NCBI RefSeq assembly: GCF_014203645.1
Contig: NZ_JACHJL010000019.1
Location: forward strand, 62,001 to 126,000
Direction of reading: 5' to 3'
DNA from: Streptomyces zagrosensis
GTDB lineage: Bacteria; Actinomycetota; Actinomycetes; Streptomycetales; Streptomycetaceae
Length of the DNA stretch: 64,000 nt
Positions 54,711 to 63,409 of the stretch are shown piece by piece (the stretch's first letter is position 1; every line of letters begins with the position of its first letter). A model generated the notes under the pieces. The model did no database searches. It saw nothing but the letters and a program-made list of their open reading frames with translations, and was not told the DNA's origin. Both the position numbers and the translations under genes were made by a program.

Positions 54711-56048
54711 ATGGAGCCCAACACCCTGCTCGACGCCGTGCTGGACGAAGCGGGCATCTCGCACGCGGCACTGGCGGCGCACGTCAACGAGGCGGGCCGG
54801 GCGCGCGGCATGGAGCTACGGTACGAACACACCGCCGTCGCCCGCTGGTTGAAGGGGCAGCGCCCGCGGGGCCAGGTCCCCGACCTCATCTGTGAGGTGC
54901 TCGGCGAGCGGGTACACCGTGCACTCACCCTTGATGCGATCGGCCTTGGCACCCCCGGCAGCCCTCGTGCGGCCTCCACACCGCTGTCCGGCTTTGTCGA
55001 ACGCGCCACGGCCCTATGGCGCTCCGACGAACAGCAGCGCCCCCATGTCGTGCAAGCACCGGCCGTCACCGGCACCCCCGCCGTCATCCCGGTCTGGGAG
55101 TGGGAGAACCCGCCGGAGGACTCGGACGTCTCGCGGGACGGGCTGACCCGGGTGAGCATGACCGACATCGCCATGCTGCGCTCGGCCCGCGCCCACTACG
55201 AGCAGATGTACCGCAAGGCGGGCGGCGTCGCGACCCGCGCCCGCGTCGTCGGCTTTTTGATATCCGAGGCGGCGCCGCTCTTACGGGGCAGCTACCCGGA
55301 CGCGACCGGCCGCCACCTCCATCGGGCTACCGGCGGCCTCGTCGCGGTCGCCGGAATCTGCGCGTACGACTCCGATGCGCACGGGCTCGCGCAGCGCTAC
55401 TTCCACCAGGCGTTGCGGCTCGCCAAGGCCAGTGGTGACCGCGGGCTTGGCGCCTATGTCATCGCCCTGCTGGTCAACCAGTCATTGTTCATGCGGGAGT
55501 ACCGGCAGGCGGTCGCATTCGCCGAATCCGCGCTGCGGGCCGCCGGCCCTCACCTCACCTCGGCCCTCGCCGCCGACCTGTACGCCATGCAGGCCAAGGC
55601 GTACGCACGGCTCGGCGATGGCCCGGGAGCGCTGTCCTGCATCCGGAGCGCGGAGAGCGCCGCCGAGCGCATCCGGCCCGGGCAGGAGCCCGACGAGACC
55701 GGCTATGTACAGCCGGGCTTGGTGAACGTGCAGGTCGCGGAGGCGCTGTTGAACCTTGGCGACCTGGACGCCGCCCGCGAACACGCCACGGCCGCGGTGG
55801 ATACGCCCGCGCACGACCGGGGCCGGGTCCACCGGTTGGCGATGCTCACGCATATCGAGCTGCGCCAGGGGGACGCGGACCGGGCGGGGGCGACCGCGGT
55901 GGAAATGGCACAGCGGGCGCGTGGAATGGAATCGCAGCGCTTGCGGGACCGGCTCCGCGCGGTGCGTGAGCATCTCGTCGAGAGCGGATGCGCCGCAACT
56001 TCCGAGGCCGCCGAACTGATCGACGGGGCACTGCGCGTTCCGCTGTGA
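54711..56048 (+). CDS. HTH-TPR regulator (NsdA-like)
   Basis: 445 residues from ATG 54711, with GGAGGG upstream. The N-terminal ~70 residues (LLDAVLDEAGISHAALAAHVNEAGRARGMELRYEHTAVARWLKGQRP) form a helix-turn-helix like that of Streptomyces NsdA and related pleiotropic regulators. The C-terminal two thirds are tetratricopeptide repeats (GLAQRYFHQALRLAKASGDRGLGAYVIALLVNQ, LYAMQAKAYARLGDGPGALSCI, DLDAAREHATAAVD). NsdA represses sporulation and antibiotics in S. coelicolor; the same role here is inference. Confidence 0.8.
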   Translation: MEPNTLLDAVLDEAGISHAALAAHVNEAGRARGMELRYEHTAVARWLKGQRPRGQVPDLICEVLGERVHRALTLDAIGLGTPGSPRAASTPLSGFVERATALWRSDEQQRPHVVQAPAVTGTPAVIPVWEWENPPEDSDVSRDGLTRVSMTDIAMLRSARAHYEQMYRKAGGVATRARVVGFLISEAAPLLRGSYPDATGRHLHRATGGLVAVAGICAYDSDAHGLAQRYFHQALRLAKASGDRGLGAYVIALLVNQSLFMREYRQAVAFAESALRAAGPHLTSALAADLYAMQAKAYARLGDGPGALSCIRSAESAAERIRPGQEPDETGYVQPGLVNVQVAEALLNLGDLDAAREHATAAVDTPAHDRGRVHRLAMLTHIELRQGDADRAGATAVEMAQRARGMESQRLRDRLRAVREHLVESGCAATSEAAELIDGALRVPL

Positions 56049-56107
56049 GGCAGGTGAGGCCGCTCCCGCCGAGTCGCTGCCATCTACCCGGCGGAAGGTG
56101 GCTGACC

Positions 56108-56638
56108 GTGCAGTGGAAAAATCTCAGGGAGCGGACCGTCTACGAGAACCCGTGGTTCCGCGTCAATTTGGCGGATGTCGAACTCCCCAATGGGCACCAC
56201 CTCGACCACTATCTGATCCGGCTGCGGCCCGTCGCCGTGGCCACGGTGGTCAACGAGGCGAATGAGGTGCTGCTGCTCTGGCGGCACCGGTTCATCACGG
56301 ACAACTGGGGCTGGGAGCTGCCCGCAGGGGTCGTCGAGGACGGCGAGAACATCGCCGACGCGGCGGCCCGCGAAATGGAGGAGGAGACCGGCTGGCGGCC
56401 GGGCCCCCTGCGGCACCTGCTGTCCGTCGAGCCGTCCAACGGCCTGACCGACGCCCGGCACCATATCTACTGGGCCGAGGACGCCGACTACGTCGGGCCT
56501 CCCGAGGACGCGTTCGAGTCCGATCGGCGGGAGTGGGTGCCGCTGAAGATCGTGCCCGACATCGTGGCCAGCGGTGAGGTGCCAGCCGCGAACATGGCGG
56601 CGGCGCTGTTGCTGCTGCACCACATTCGGCTGGGCTGA
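56108..56638 (+). CDS. Nudix hydrolase
   Basis: 176 residues from GTG 56108. The Nudix box is GVVEDGENIADAAAREMEEETGW, with the metal-binding REMEEE. N-terminal YENPWFRVNLADVELPNGHHLDHYLI is like ADP-ribose pyrophosphatases. It follows the HTH-TPR gene by 59 bp. A NUDIX clearing nucleoside-diphosphate derivatives is the family role; the substrate is not visible. Confidence 0.9.
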   Translation: MQWKNLRERTVYENPWFRVNLADVELPNGHHLDHYLIRLRPVAVATVVNEANEVLLLWRHRFITDNWGWELPAGVVEDGENIADAAAREMEEETGWRPGPLRHLLSVEPSNGLTDARHHIYWAEDADYVGPPEDAFESDRREWVPLKIVPDIVASGEVPAANMAAALLLLHHIRLG

Positions 56639-56685
56639 TCCGGTCAGATTGACCCCGGGGCGGATACGGGGGCCGCCTACGGGGC

Positions 56686-56716
56686 GGGGCGTCGCCGTGT
56701 GCCACGGCGGCGCCCC
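56686..56716 (+). terminator. Terminator after the Nudix gene
   Basis: 14-bp stem (GGGGCGTCGCCGTG with CACGGCGGCGCCCC, one G-T pair), loop TGC. Confidence 0.75.
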
Positions 56717-56728
56717 GGTTCGTTAAGT

Positions 56729-56798
56729 CTCCTCCCGTCTCCTCCCGTTTGCTCCCACCTCCTCCCGTCTGCTCCCGTCTGCTTCGGTCTGCTCGGTC
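56729..56798. repeat. 10-bp pyrimidine repeat, seven units
   Basis: CTCCTCCCGT repeats with an exact 10-nt period, degenerating downstream (CTGCTCCCGT, CTGCTTCGGT). The period equals one helical turn. No gene seen between 56639 and 56939. Confidence 0.75.
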
Positions 56799-56939
56799 CT
56801 CTCCGGTCGTCCGCTCCTGTCTGGTCTCCTGCGGCGGCGGAACACCGCGTGGCCTGAGAGCGGTTGGTGGCCGCGCCCATGGCCCGGTGATGTGTCATAC
56901 GGCTGCTACACCGCTGCCGTAGCGAGGACTGAACCCTGC

Positions 56940-57197
56940 TCAGTGGCCCGCGGCTTGCCAGATCGCGACGGCCAGCGCGCACACCCCCGTGAGCGCGGCC
57001 AAGGAGGGCAACGGCCAACGGCCGTGCTCCAACGCCCGTACTCGCTCGGTCGCAACAGTCACATCTCGGTCGTTTTGCTCGCTGCGCTGGGCGAGGAGGG
57101 CGAGTTGCCCATCGATGCGGGCAACTCCGACATCGAGATTGCGGCGAATTTCCGCGAGCTCCGCGGCTACCACGGCTTGCTCGGGCCCGGTGGTCAC
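56940..57197 (-). CDS. Small coiled-coil protein with C-terminal membrane helix
   Basis: 85 residues from GTG 57197, preceded by GGAAGGGG. A heptad-like region (ELAEIRRNLDVGVARIDGQLALLAQRSEQNDRDVTVATERV) precedes one hydrophobic segment (LPSLAALTGVCALAVAIWQAAG). This layout is like XhlA/hemolysin-type proteins next to phage lysis genes, but no holin or endolysin is nearby. Could be a phage remnant or a lone membrane protein. Confidence 0.55.
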   Translation of the reverse strand: MTTGPEQAVVAAELAEIRRNLDVGVARIDGQLALLAQRSEQNDRDVTVATERVRALEHGRWPLPSLAALTGVCALAVAIWQAAGH

Positions 57198-57617
57198 GCC
57201 TGTTCCCCTTCCACATGGGTGTCCGTGCGGTTGTCAACGCACTGAGCGAACCACGGTCGCGGGCGGTATGGGAGCGTGTGCGGACCGTATGCGCGGGTCC
57301 CCTGCGCGCACCCCGTGTGAATCACCCTCCGTTACCAGCCTGGCGGCCCGCATCATTGCTGGCCCCGGCGGTACCTGGGCTGCGTCGATGGCTGCTCAAG
57401 GTGACTGCGACGTACGGTGACTGGCTGCGCGAGCGCGCCAGCCTCTCTTCGAGGTTGCATAAGCGGGCTGTTGCGGCTCGCCCGGTCGGCGGGGACATCG
57501 CTGTCAGAGAGCTGCCGAGGCGACGACGCAAGGCCGGTTGGCGGCTCCGCTTAGCGGTCGTTTCTCGCACCGGTGACGTGAAAGAAGGCGGCTGCCCCTC
57601 CCGGCCCTCCAACTGGG
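57198..57617. other. 420-bp stretch with no supported gene
   Basis: Open frames here are short or antisense and show no family resemblance, codon bias or ribosome site. It may contain the promoter of the small coiled-coil gene. Confidence 0.5.
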
Positions 57618-57668
57618 CCCGGGCCGGAGGCAGGAAGGTTGACTGCGTCTTCCCGCCTCCGGCCCGGG
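57618..57668 (-). terminator. Long hairpin after the lectin gene
   Basis: Perfect 14-bp arms (57618-57631 and 57655-57668), continued inward by about seven more pairs after one mismatch. It starts 48 nt beyond the lectin stop. Confidence 0.7.
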
Positions 57669-57715
57669 AGGCCCTGCTCAGCCCGCAGGCTTTGCCGCGT
57701 TGGGCGAAGCTTCGA

Positions 57716-58252
57716 TCAGGCGAAGCGGAACTGCTGGTTGCGTTGGTTCAGGCACTTGTACTGGATGATCCGTGCGCCGGGGTCCTCGTTGTTGTTCTTC
57801 ACGTCGAGGCACTTTTTATTGGCGAAGGCGCGCATGCGCACCGCGCCGGACGAGCTCTCGACCCTGAACTTCTGGTTGGCGCTCCCCTCACAGCGGTACT
57901 GGATGATCGGTGTTCTGTCATCGCTGCTCGCGTTCGCCACGTCAAGACACTTCCTGGCGGAGGTGCGAATTTCGTAGCGTCCGTCAGAGGCCGGCACGAA
58001 GGTGAACTTCTGGTTAGCGGCTCGGCTGCAGGGCTGTTGGATGGCCAACGCTCCGTCGTCGCTGTCGTCGGTGACTCCCTTCACCGCGATGCACATGTCG
58101 ATGTCGCCGTTGAACGTCTTGATTCGAGTCTCGCCGGACGGTGGGGCGGACACTTCGACGGCGTGCACGGTGGCCGACATGCCCCCCGTGGTGGTGGCGG
58201 CCGTTACGGCGGCGATGGACAACCAGCGCAGGGTCTTGGTGTGAACGCGCAT
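57716..58252 (-). CDS. Secreted ricin-type beta-trefoil lectin
   Basis: 178 residues with a Sec signal peptide (LRWLSIAAVTAATTTGGMSATVHA). The rest is one ricin B beta-trefoil with three repeats, each with Cys pairs and QxF/QxW-like blocks (ANQKFTF, ANQKFRV, RNQQFRF) and CLDV/CIAV openings. No catalytic domain is fused. It probably binds a sugar outside the cell. ATG 58252 has AAGGGGAAG upstream. Confidence 0.85.
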   Translation of the reverse strand: MRVHTKTLRWLSIAAVTAATTTGGMSATVHAVEVSAPPSGETRIKTFNGDIDMCIAVKGVTDDSDDGALAIQQPCSRAANQKFTFVPASDGRYEIRTSARKCLDVANASSDDRTPIIQYRCEGSANQKFRVESSSGAVRMRAFANKKCLDVKNNNEDPGARIIQYKCLNQRNQQFRFA

Positions 58253-58479
58253 GACGCTTCCCCTTGTTGAGGTCTTCCGATGTGCCGCCTACAGACTCGG
58301 CTCCATATAGGTATGAGAAACGGAGAATTATCGGGATTCACCCGTTCGGTCCCGCGTGAGCGCAGTGGCCGTATCACCGCTGACAGGTCGCTTCGAGCGG
58401 GCGCTCGACCCAGAAAACGCGCTGTGCGCGTGCTGCCGTGCGCCCCGCCGATGGTCGTGCGTCGTCCGGTGCTTGGCCG

Positions 58480-61377
58480 TCAGGACAGTGCCGGGGTGCG
58501 CAGTCGCCACACTCCGGGGCGCACCTCAACGCCACTTGGCTGCGCCCAGTGTGCTTCCTGTTCCCCGCCGCATCCGCTCGGTGGCACCGCACGCAAGGTG
58601 CGCAGCGCGCGGCGGGCGTACGCCTCAAGGCGTCGGTCGCGGAGCGCGCCGGCCAGCTCCAGGCACTCACCGAACGACCGCACCGCGGCGTCAACATCCC
58701 CGCTCTCCAAGGCCACCAGCGACAGCGCACGCAGCGCGTCGTACCGACCGCGAATGTCCACCGGCGTACTGACCACGGACAGGGCGGAGTTGAGCAGCCT
58801 GACCGCCTCGTCTAACCGGCCCGAACCGAGACTGAGTTCGGCCAGGCCCACCAAGGTACGGCCGTACTCCTTGGCGTCGGTGACCTCCCAGGCGGCGAGT
58901 CGCGCCCGCTGGTAGCACTCGCGCGCTTCTTGAAGATCGCGCCGCTGCCAGGCCAGGTCACCCAAGGAGCGCAGCAGCCGCGCCTCGGCGCGCCGGTCTC
59001 CGCAGTGGTGCGCCGCGTCGAGGGCGAGTGTGTGCGTGGTGAGCCAGTCGTCCCAGGCGGCACACGTCTCAAGGCCACAGCTCATGCTGTCCACGAGCCG
59101 AATCGTTGGCCGCCACAGCCGTGCCGCGTGTGCTGCGACCGCGACGGCCACCAGAGTGGCCTGCTCGGCCGCGAACCAGTCCAGCGGATGGTGCCCCACG
59201 GCGCTGGCATGCCAGGCCGGGCCGGCCTCCGCCGGCCCGGGCGGGGGGTAGCCGATCGGGCCGGGGCCGGCGGGAGCTGGGGCAGCCCCGATGCCGGACC
59301 CAACGCCACGGCCGCGCCCCAATAGCAGGGACAGGCCGTGGTCGTTCTCAGCGGGCCGTCTCGCGTGCCCAGTGGCGTTCCGCCGGCTGTCGCTGCCATG
59401 GGCGCCGCCGCCGCCGTGGTCGCTCGCGCCGCCGTCGTAGCCCTGCGCACGGGCGTACGCTCCATCGCCGCCGCGCCGTCCAGGAGCCAGCAGCGCGTCC
59501 GCGTAGGCGGCGGCGTCCGCGCACGCGTCGCCCATCCGCTCCGTCGCGGCCCGTACCGCCGCGGGGGATTCGTCGGCCACCAGTTCCACGGCGAGCAACC
59601 GCAGCAACTCGTGCAGCCGATAGCGGCCGGGCCTGGTGTCGGCGGCCCCGGCGGCCTCCAGCAGTCGGGCATCGACCAACGCCTCGATGAGCTGCTGCGC
59701 CTCCCCCGGGGTCACCCCTAGGACGGCCGTCGCCAGCCACAGTCCGAACGCACCGGGCGGCAGGAGCCCCAGGAGTCGAAAGGCACGCCGCTCGGCCGGC
59801 GAAGCCGCGCGGTAGGCGGCGAGTAGCGCGTCTCGTACGGCGAGGTCACCCACGGCCAGCTGCGACAGCCGGCCGCCCTCGTCGGCCAGCCGGTCGGCCA
59901 GCACCGCGGCCGTCCAGTGCGGCCTGGCGCTGAGCTTGGCCGCGGCAATGCGCACCGCGAGCGGCAGCGCGCCGCACAGCTCCACGATCCGAGCCACCGC
60001 CGCCGGCTCCTGCACCGGGCGCGTCAGGGCCGCTGCCACCTCGAACATCGCACGCGCCTCGTCCGGGTCCGGCACGCGCAGCAACACCGGTCGTACGCCG
60101 CTCAGCCCGGCGGGTAACCGGCGGCTGGTGATCAGCGCGGTACTGCCGGCGCCGGTCGGCAGCAGCGGTCGCACCTGAGCCTCGCTGGCCGCGCTGTCGA
60201 GGATCAGCAGCATGCGCCGACCGGCGAGCAGCCGCTGCACCAGGTCGCACAGCTCCACGGGATCGGCGGGCAGCGGGCCCGGCACATCGGCCCGGCGCAG
60301 CAGCCGTTCCATCGCCTCGGTCGGGGACAGCGGCCCCCGGCCGGACGGGTGCAGATCGAGATAGATCCGCCCATCCGGGAAGACTTCGGCGGCGCGGTGC
60401 GCGGCCTCCACGGCAAGGGCCGTCTTGCCGACCCCGGCGGGCCCGGCGATGGCGACGCAACTGCCCGCCGGTGCACGCCGCAACCACCGCTCGACCTCGG
60501 CGAGCGCGGCGGTACGCCCGGTGAACGATGGGTCGGCCGCCGGCAAACCCACGGCCAGCCTCCTTGGCAGCAGCGCGCTCGACGGCGGCGCTGCCGCCCG
60601 GCCCGAGACCAGCAACTCCGGGTCGTCACCGAGGATGCGCCGGTGCAACCGCTGCAACGGCGGGCCCGGCTCCGTGCCGAGCTCATCGATCAAGGTGCCG
60701 CGCAGACTGGCGAACACCTGGAGCGCCTCGGCCTGCCGCTCGGCCCTGAACAGCGCCAGCATCAGATGGGCGTGCAGTTCTTCGCGCAGCGGATGCTCGC
60801 TCACCAGGGCCCGTAACTCGCCGATGAGTTCATGGTGCCGACCCAACTGGAGGTCGGCGCGTATGCGCTGCTCCAGAGCCGAGGTACGTACCTGCCACCC
60901 CCAGGTCGCGGCCCCGCCCAGCAGCGCGCCGTGCGGGGTGTCGGCGAGCATCGGCCCGCGCCACAGGGCCAGCGCCCGGCGGTGCAGATCCGATGCCGCC
61001 GCATAGTCCCCGTGCTCAAGGGCTCTGTGGCCCCGGTCGTGCAACTCCTCGAACTCCGTGAGGTCGAGTTGCCCCGGTTGCGGACGGAGCAGGTAGCCGG
61101 GGCTTTGGGTGACCAGCGCGTCGCGCCCGTGCCGTGGGTCGGCGGCCCGCAGGGTCTTACGAAGGTGGGAGACGTAGACCTGGAGGGTGGCGGTGGGGGT
61201 ACGCGGCGGTGCGTCGCCCCACAACTCGTCGGTCAGGGCATCCACGGAGACCACCCGGTGGGCGCGCACCAACAGGCTGGCCAGCACGATGCGCAGCTTC
61301 GCGGCGCGCGGCGTCAGCACCCGCTCCTCGGGCGGCTCGCCCGTCACTTCCATCGGTCCCAGTATCCGGAACCTCAT
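58480..61377 (-). CDS. Large SARP regulator with NB-ARC and TPR domains (AfsR-like)
   Basis: 965 residues. The SARP DNA-binding winged helix (residues 1-95: ILGPMEVTG, VSVDALTDELWGDAPP, ATLQVYVSHLRKTL) and BTAD (to about 245) are followed by an NB-ARC ATPase with Walker A GPAGVGKT at 312-319, MLLILD Walker B, and TPRs near the C-terminus (LRSLGDLAWQRRDLQEARECYQRA). Between about 640 and 740 is a Gly/Ala-rich insertion. It is AfsR-like and likely activates a secondary-metabolite cluster; the PPTase next to it supports this. Confidence 0.9.
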   Translation of the reverse strand: MRFRILGPMEVTGEPPEERVLTPRAAKLRIVLASLLVRAHRVVSVDALTDELWGDAPPRTPTATLQVYVSHLRKTLRAADPRHGRDALVTQSPGYLLRPQPGQLDLTEFEELHDRGHRALEHGDYAAASDLHRRALALWRGPMLADTPHGALLGGAATWGWQVRTSALEQRIRADLQLGRHHELIGELRALVSEHPLREELHAHLMLALFRAERQAEALQVFASLRGTLIDELGTEPGPPLQRLHRRILGDDPELLVSGRAAAPPSSALLPRRLAVGLPAADPSFTGRTAALAEVERWLRRAPAGSCVAIAGPAGVGKTALAVEAAHRAAEVFPDGRIYLDLHPSGRGPLSPTEAMERLLRRADVPGPLPADPVELCDLVQRLLAGRRMLLILDSAASEAQVRPLLPTGAGSTALITSRRLPAGLSGVRPVLLRVPDPDEARAMFEVAAALTRPVQEPAAVARIVELCGALPLAVRIAAAKLSARPHWTAAVLADRLADEGGRLSQLAVGDLAVRDALLAAYRAASPAERRAFRLLGLLPPGAFGLWLATAVLGVTPGEAQQLIEALVDARLLEAAGAADTRPGRYRLHELLRLLAVELVADESPAAVRAATERMGDACADAAAYADALLAPGRRGGDGAYARAQGYDGGASDHGGGGAHGSDSRRNATGHARRPAENDHGLSLLLGRGRGVGSGIGAAPAPAGPGPIGYPPPGPAEAGPAWHASAVGHHPLDWFAAEQATLVAVAVAAHAARLWRPTIRLVDSMSCGLETCAAWDDWLTTHTLALDAAHHCGDRRAEARLLRSLGDLAWQRRDLQEARECYQRARLAAWEVTDAKEYGRTLVGLAELSLGSGRLDEAVRLLNSALSVVSTPVDIRGRYDALRALSLVALESGDVDAAVRSFGECLELAGALRDRRLEAYARRALRTLRAVPPSGCGGEQEAHWAQPSGVEVRPGVWRLRTPALS

Positions 61378-61511
61378 CCCGCCCCGTGTTTCCGCCCGTT
61401 GAGCGACCGGTTCAGCGGGCCAGCCAGTGACATGGTCAGTTCGGTCCCGCCCCCGTACCCGAACGGCTTCACCATAGGTCCCTTGCCTCGCCCGGCGTGA
61501 GGTGGGCGGAC

Positions 61512-61554
61512 CCCTAAGCGGCCCTTAAGTCGCGGGACCTAAGTGCTGCTTAAG
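61512..61554. promoter_or_regulatory. Four CCTAAG/CTTAAG heptads spaced 11-14-11 bp
   Basis: CCCTAAG (61512), CCTTAAG (61523), ACCTAAG (61537) and GCTTAAG (61548) repeat with 11-bp pairs, the layout of SARP binding sites. They lie 135 bp upstream of the SARP start and 295 bp upstream of the PPTase. Confidence 0.5.
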
Positions 61555-61635
61555 CCGGTGCCCCGACCATCGGAGCCCGTCAGCGAGGCAGTGGGACGCT
61601 GTCCGTCGAGCTGAGCCGATGCGGGAGGGATCGCG

Positions 61636-61713
61636 TTGACCGAGCCGTCGCTCGCCCACGGCCGTCGCCGCATCGACCGCTGCCGCATCGACCGGCGAAG
61701 AGCCCGTTCCTGA
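61636..61713 (+). CDS. Possible 25-residue basic ORF
   Basis: TTG 61636 with GGGAGGG at the right distance opens a short Arg-rich frame with a repeated RRRID/CRRID-like motif (GCCGCATCGACCG DNA repeat). It could be a leader peptide or chance. Low support. Confidence 0.2.
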   Translation: MTEPSLAHGRRRIDRCRIDRRRARS

Positions 61714-61848
61714 CGGCAGGGTGGGCCCAGGGGCCTTGGGGGCGACGGTTCCCGTCGGGAACGATCTCGGCCCGGCGGTCATCCTTGCAGGCGTATCCGT
61801 ACGCTGTGGCGACCTGCCCGTCTGCCATCTCATCCTTGGAGGATTGCC

Positions 61849-62682
61849 ATGACGGCCGCCGAGAGCTCCAGGTCGGGTCCGCAGCTCGGCGTGCCGATTG
61901 AGGTCGTCGGCGAGGGCATCGGCTGGGACGCGGTCCACGCTGAACTGCTGTCGTCCGGGGCCGTACTGCTCTACGCCAGGCTTGCCGACTGGTACCCGGA
62001 TGTGTCGTCCGTAGCCGAGCTGCGGGCACTGCTCGGCGACGACTGGACCTGTTATCTGGCGCTGGCCCACCCGGATTTACGGGTGCAGTACGCCGCGTCG
62101 CGTCTGCTTTTGAAGTACGTGGCGCAGGCCGTGGTGCGCGACGGCCAGGGCAGTGACGAACTCGGCTACGGGCCCACCGGCCGCCCGTACCTCCGCGGCT
62201 GCGACAAGATCGACATCAGCCTGAGCCATGCGGAGGGGTTAATGGTGGTGGGGCTGACCACCAGGGGGCTGATCGGCGTGGATGTGGAGCGGGCCGACCG
62301 GCAGGTGTACGGCAAGGGCTTCGGCCGGCACATTTGCACCCCCTACGAGTTGGTCACTCTCTCCCGCTTGCCGGAGCCCGAGCGCAACGGCAGCCTGATC
62401 CGGCTGTGGACGCTGAAGGAGGCGTACAGCAAGGCCATCGGGCAGGCGATGAAGTTCCGCTTCACCGAATTCGGCTTCGCCCCGGACGGCGGGCCGGTGC
62501 GGGTACAGCGTCCGGACGGCAGTCTGGGCGGCAGCCATGAGTGGGCCTTCACCTCCGTGGTGTTGGACAGCGGCTACCGGGTGAGCGCCGCCGTCTTCGA
62601 CGCCGCGGTGGCGCTCGGCCCCCCGTTGCCGGTCGAGATCGCCGTGCCGGCCCGCCCAGCGGATGGCCAGTGTTTCGCATAG
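61849..62682 (+). CDS. Sfp-type 4'-phosphopantetheinyl transferase
   Basis: Transfers phosphopantetheine from coenzyme A to carrier proteins of polyketide or peptide synthases. 277 residues. Signature motifs GVDVE and WTLKEAYSKA with the Mg-binding acids, and DISLSHAEG before them. ATG 61849 with GGAGG. Next to a SARP regulator it suggests a secondary-metabolism region to the right, although no synthase is in the window. Confidence 0.88.
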   Translation: MTAAESSRSGPQLGVPIEVVGEGIGWDAVHAELLSSGAVLLYARLADWYPDVSSVAELRALLGDDWTCYLALAHPDLRVQYAASRLLLKYVAQAVVRDGQGSDELGYGPTGRPYLRGCDKIDISLSHAEGLMVVGLTTRGLIGVDVERADRQVYGKGFGRHICTPYELVTLSRLPEPERNGSLIRLWTLKEAYSKAIGQAMKFRFTEFGFAPDGGPVRVQRPDGSLGGSHEWAFTSVVLDSGYRVSAAVFDAAVALGPPLPVEIAVPARPADGQCFA

Positions 62683-62859
62683 TTCGCGTGGCACGAGACC
62701 GCGTTTCTTGGGCCGTACGGGAACGCCTCCAACGGCGTACGCGAAACCGCGCTCGGGGGCCGGGTAGAGGTGCCGGTAAGAATGCTGTCACCAGCCGCAA
62801 ACGGCGGTGATCAGTCCTCGGACCTGGTGGGTTGGGGCAGTTCCGGTGTGCTCGTCGCC

Positions 62860-63249
62860 TCAGCGAGTGCCAGGCGACCGCCCTTCAGCTCGGGCACGTA
62901 TGGAACGGCCGAGCCGGTCCAGCGACGGGACGACGAGGGTGTCGCCCTCGCGCAGGTAGTCGAGGGCCTTTCACAGTTCCTCGCGTTCGGCGTTCTTGCC
63001 GGACTTCTTGTCGGAGAAGATCCGGATGCAGCCCGCTGTGTTGAGTGCGTAGATCTGCCGGTCGAGCAACTGCCCCTTGGCGGACACGCGTGCGTATCCC
63101 ACGAGACTGCCGGTCCGTACGGCCGGAACGGGTGCGAGGAGATCGGCGGTGTCGTCGTCCTGGGGTGGCTGCACCCGCCAGATCGTACAGAAGACGGTGC
63201 TCCTCAAGTTCTTGAGCACATCGACTTTCTGACACCGTTTTATGGGCAT
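62860..63249 (-). pseudogene. Broken serine recombinase (resolvase) gene
   Basis: The minus strand codes SLVGYARVSAKGQLLDRQIYALNTAGCIRIFSDKKSGKNAEREEL, the N-terminal catalytic part of a Pin/Tn3-type resolvase with the Ser nucleophile in RVS. A TGA then stands at 62971-62973, where homologues have Trp. Reading on in the same frame gives KALDYLREGDTLVVPSLDRLGRSI before the homology ends near 62893 and a stop comes at 62860. The DNA-binding domain is missing. So it is a truncated gene with a nonsense mutation. Confidence 0.8.
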
Positions 63250-63409
63250 GATCTGGCGCCGATCCGGCCACGCACCGCCGCTTACCGATCTTGCTCATCA
63301 ATCGGTCGATAGATGAGCATCGGCGAGTGAGGGGGGCGGGGCCGTCGCGTCCCCTGACCGGACGCCACAGAGGACGCGGAGCCCGGCGACGGCTGTCCGG
63401 GTACCAGTG

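Noticed and set aside
57215..58270. Plus-strand frame covering the lectin gene
   Set aside because: The minus strand carries a clear signal peptide and ricin trefoil; the plus frame is its antisense.
62770..63312. Plus-strand frame opposite the recombinase remnant
   Set aside because: The minus strand carries recognisable resolvase sequence; the plus frame shows no family signature.
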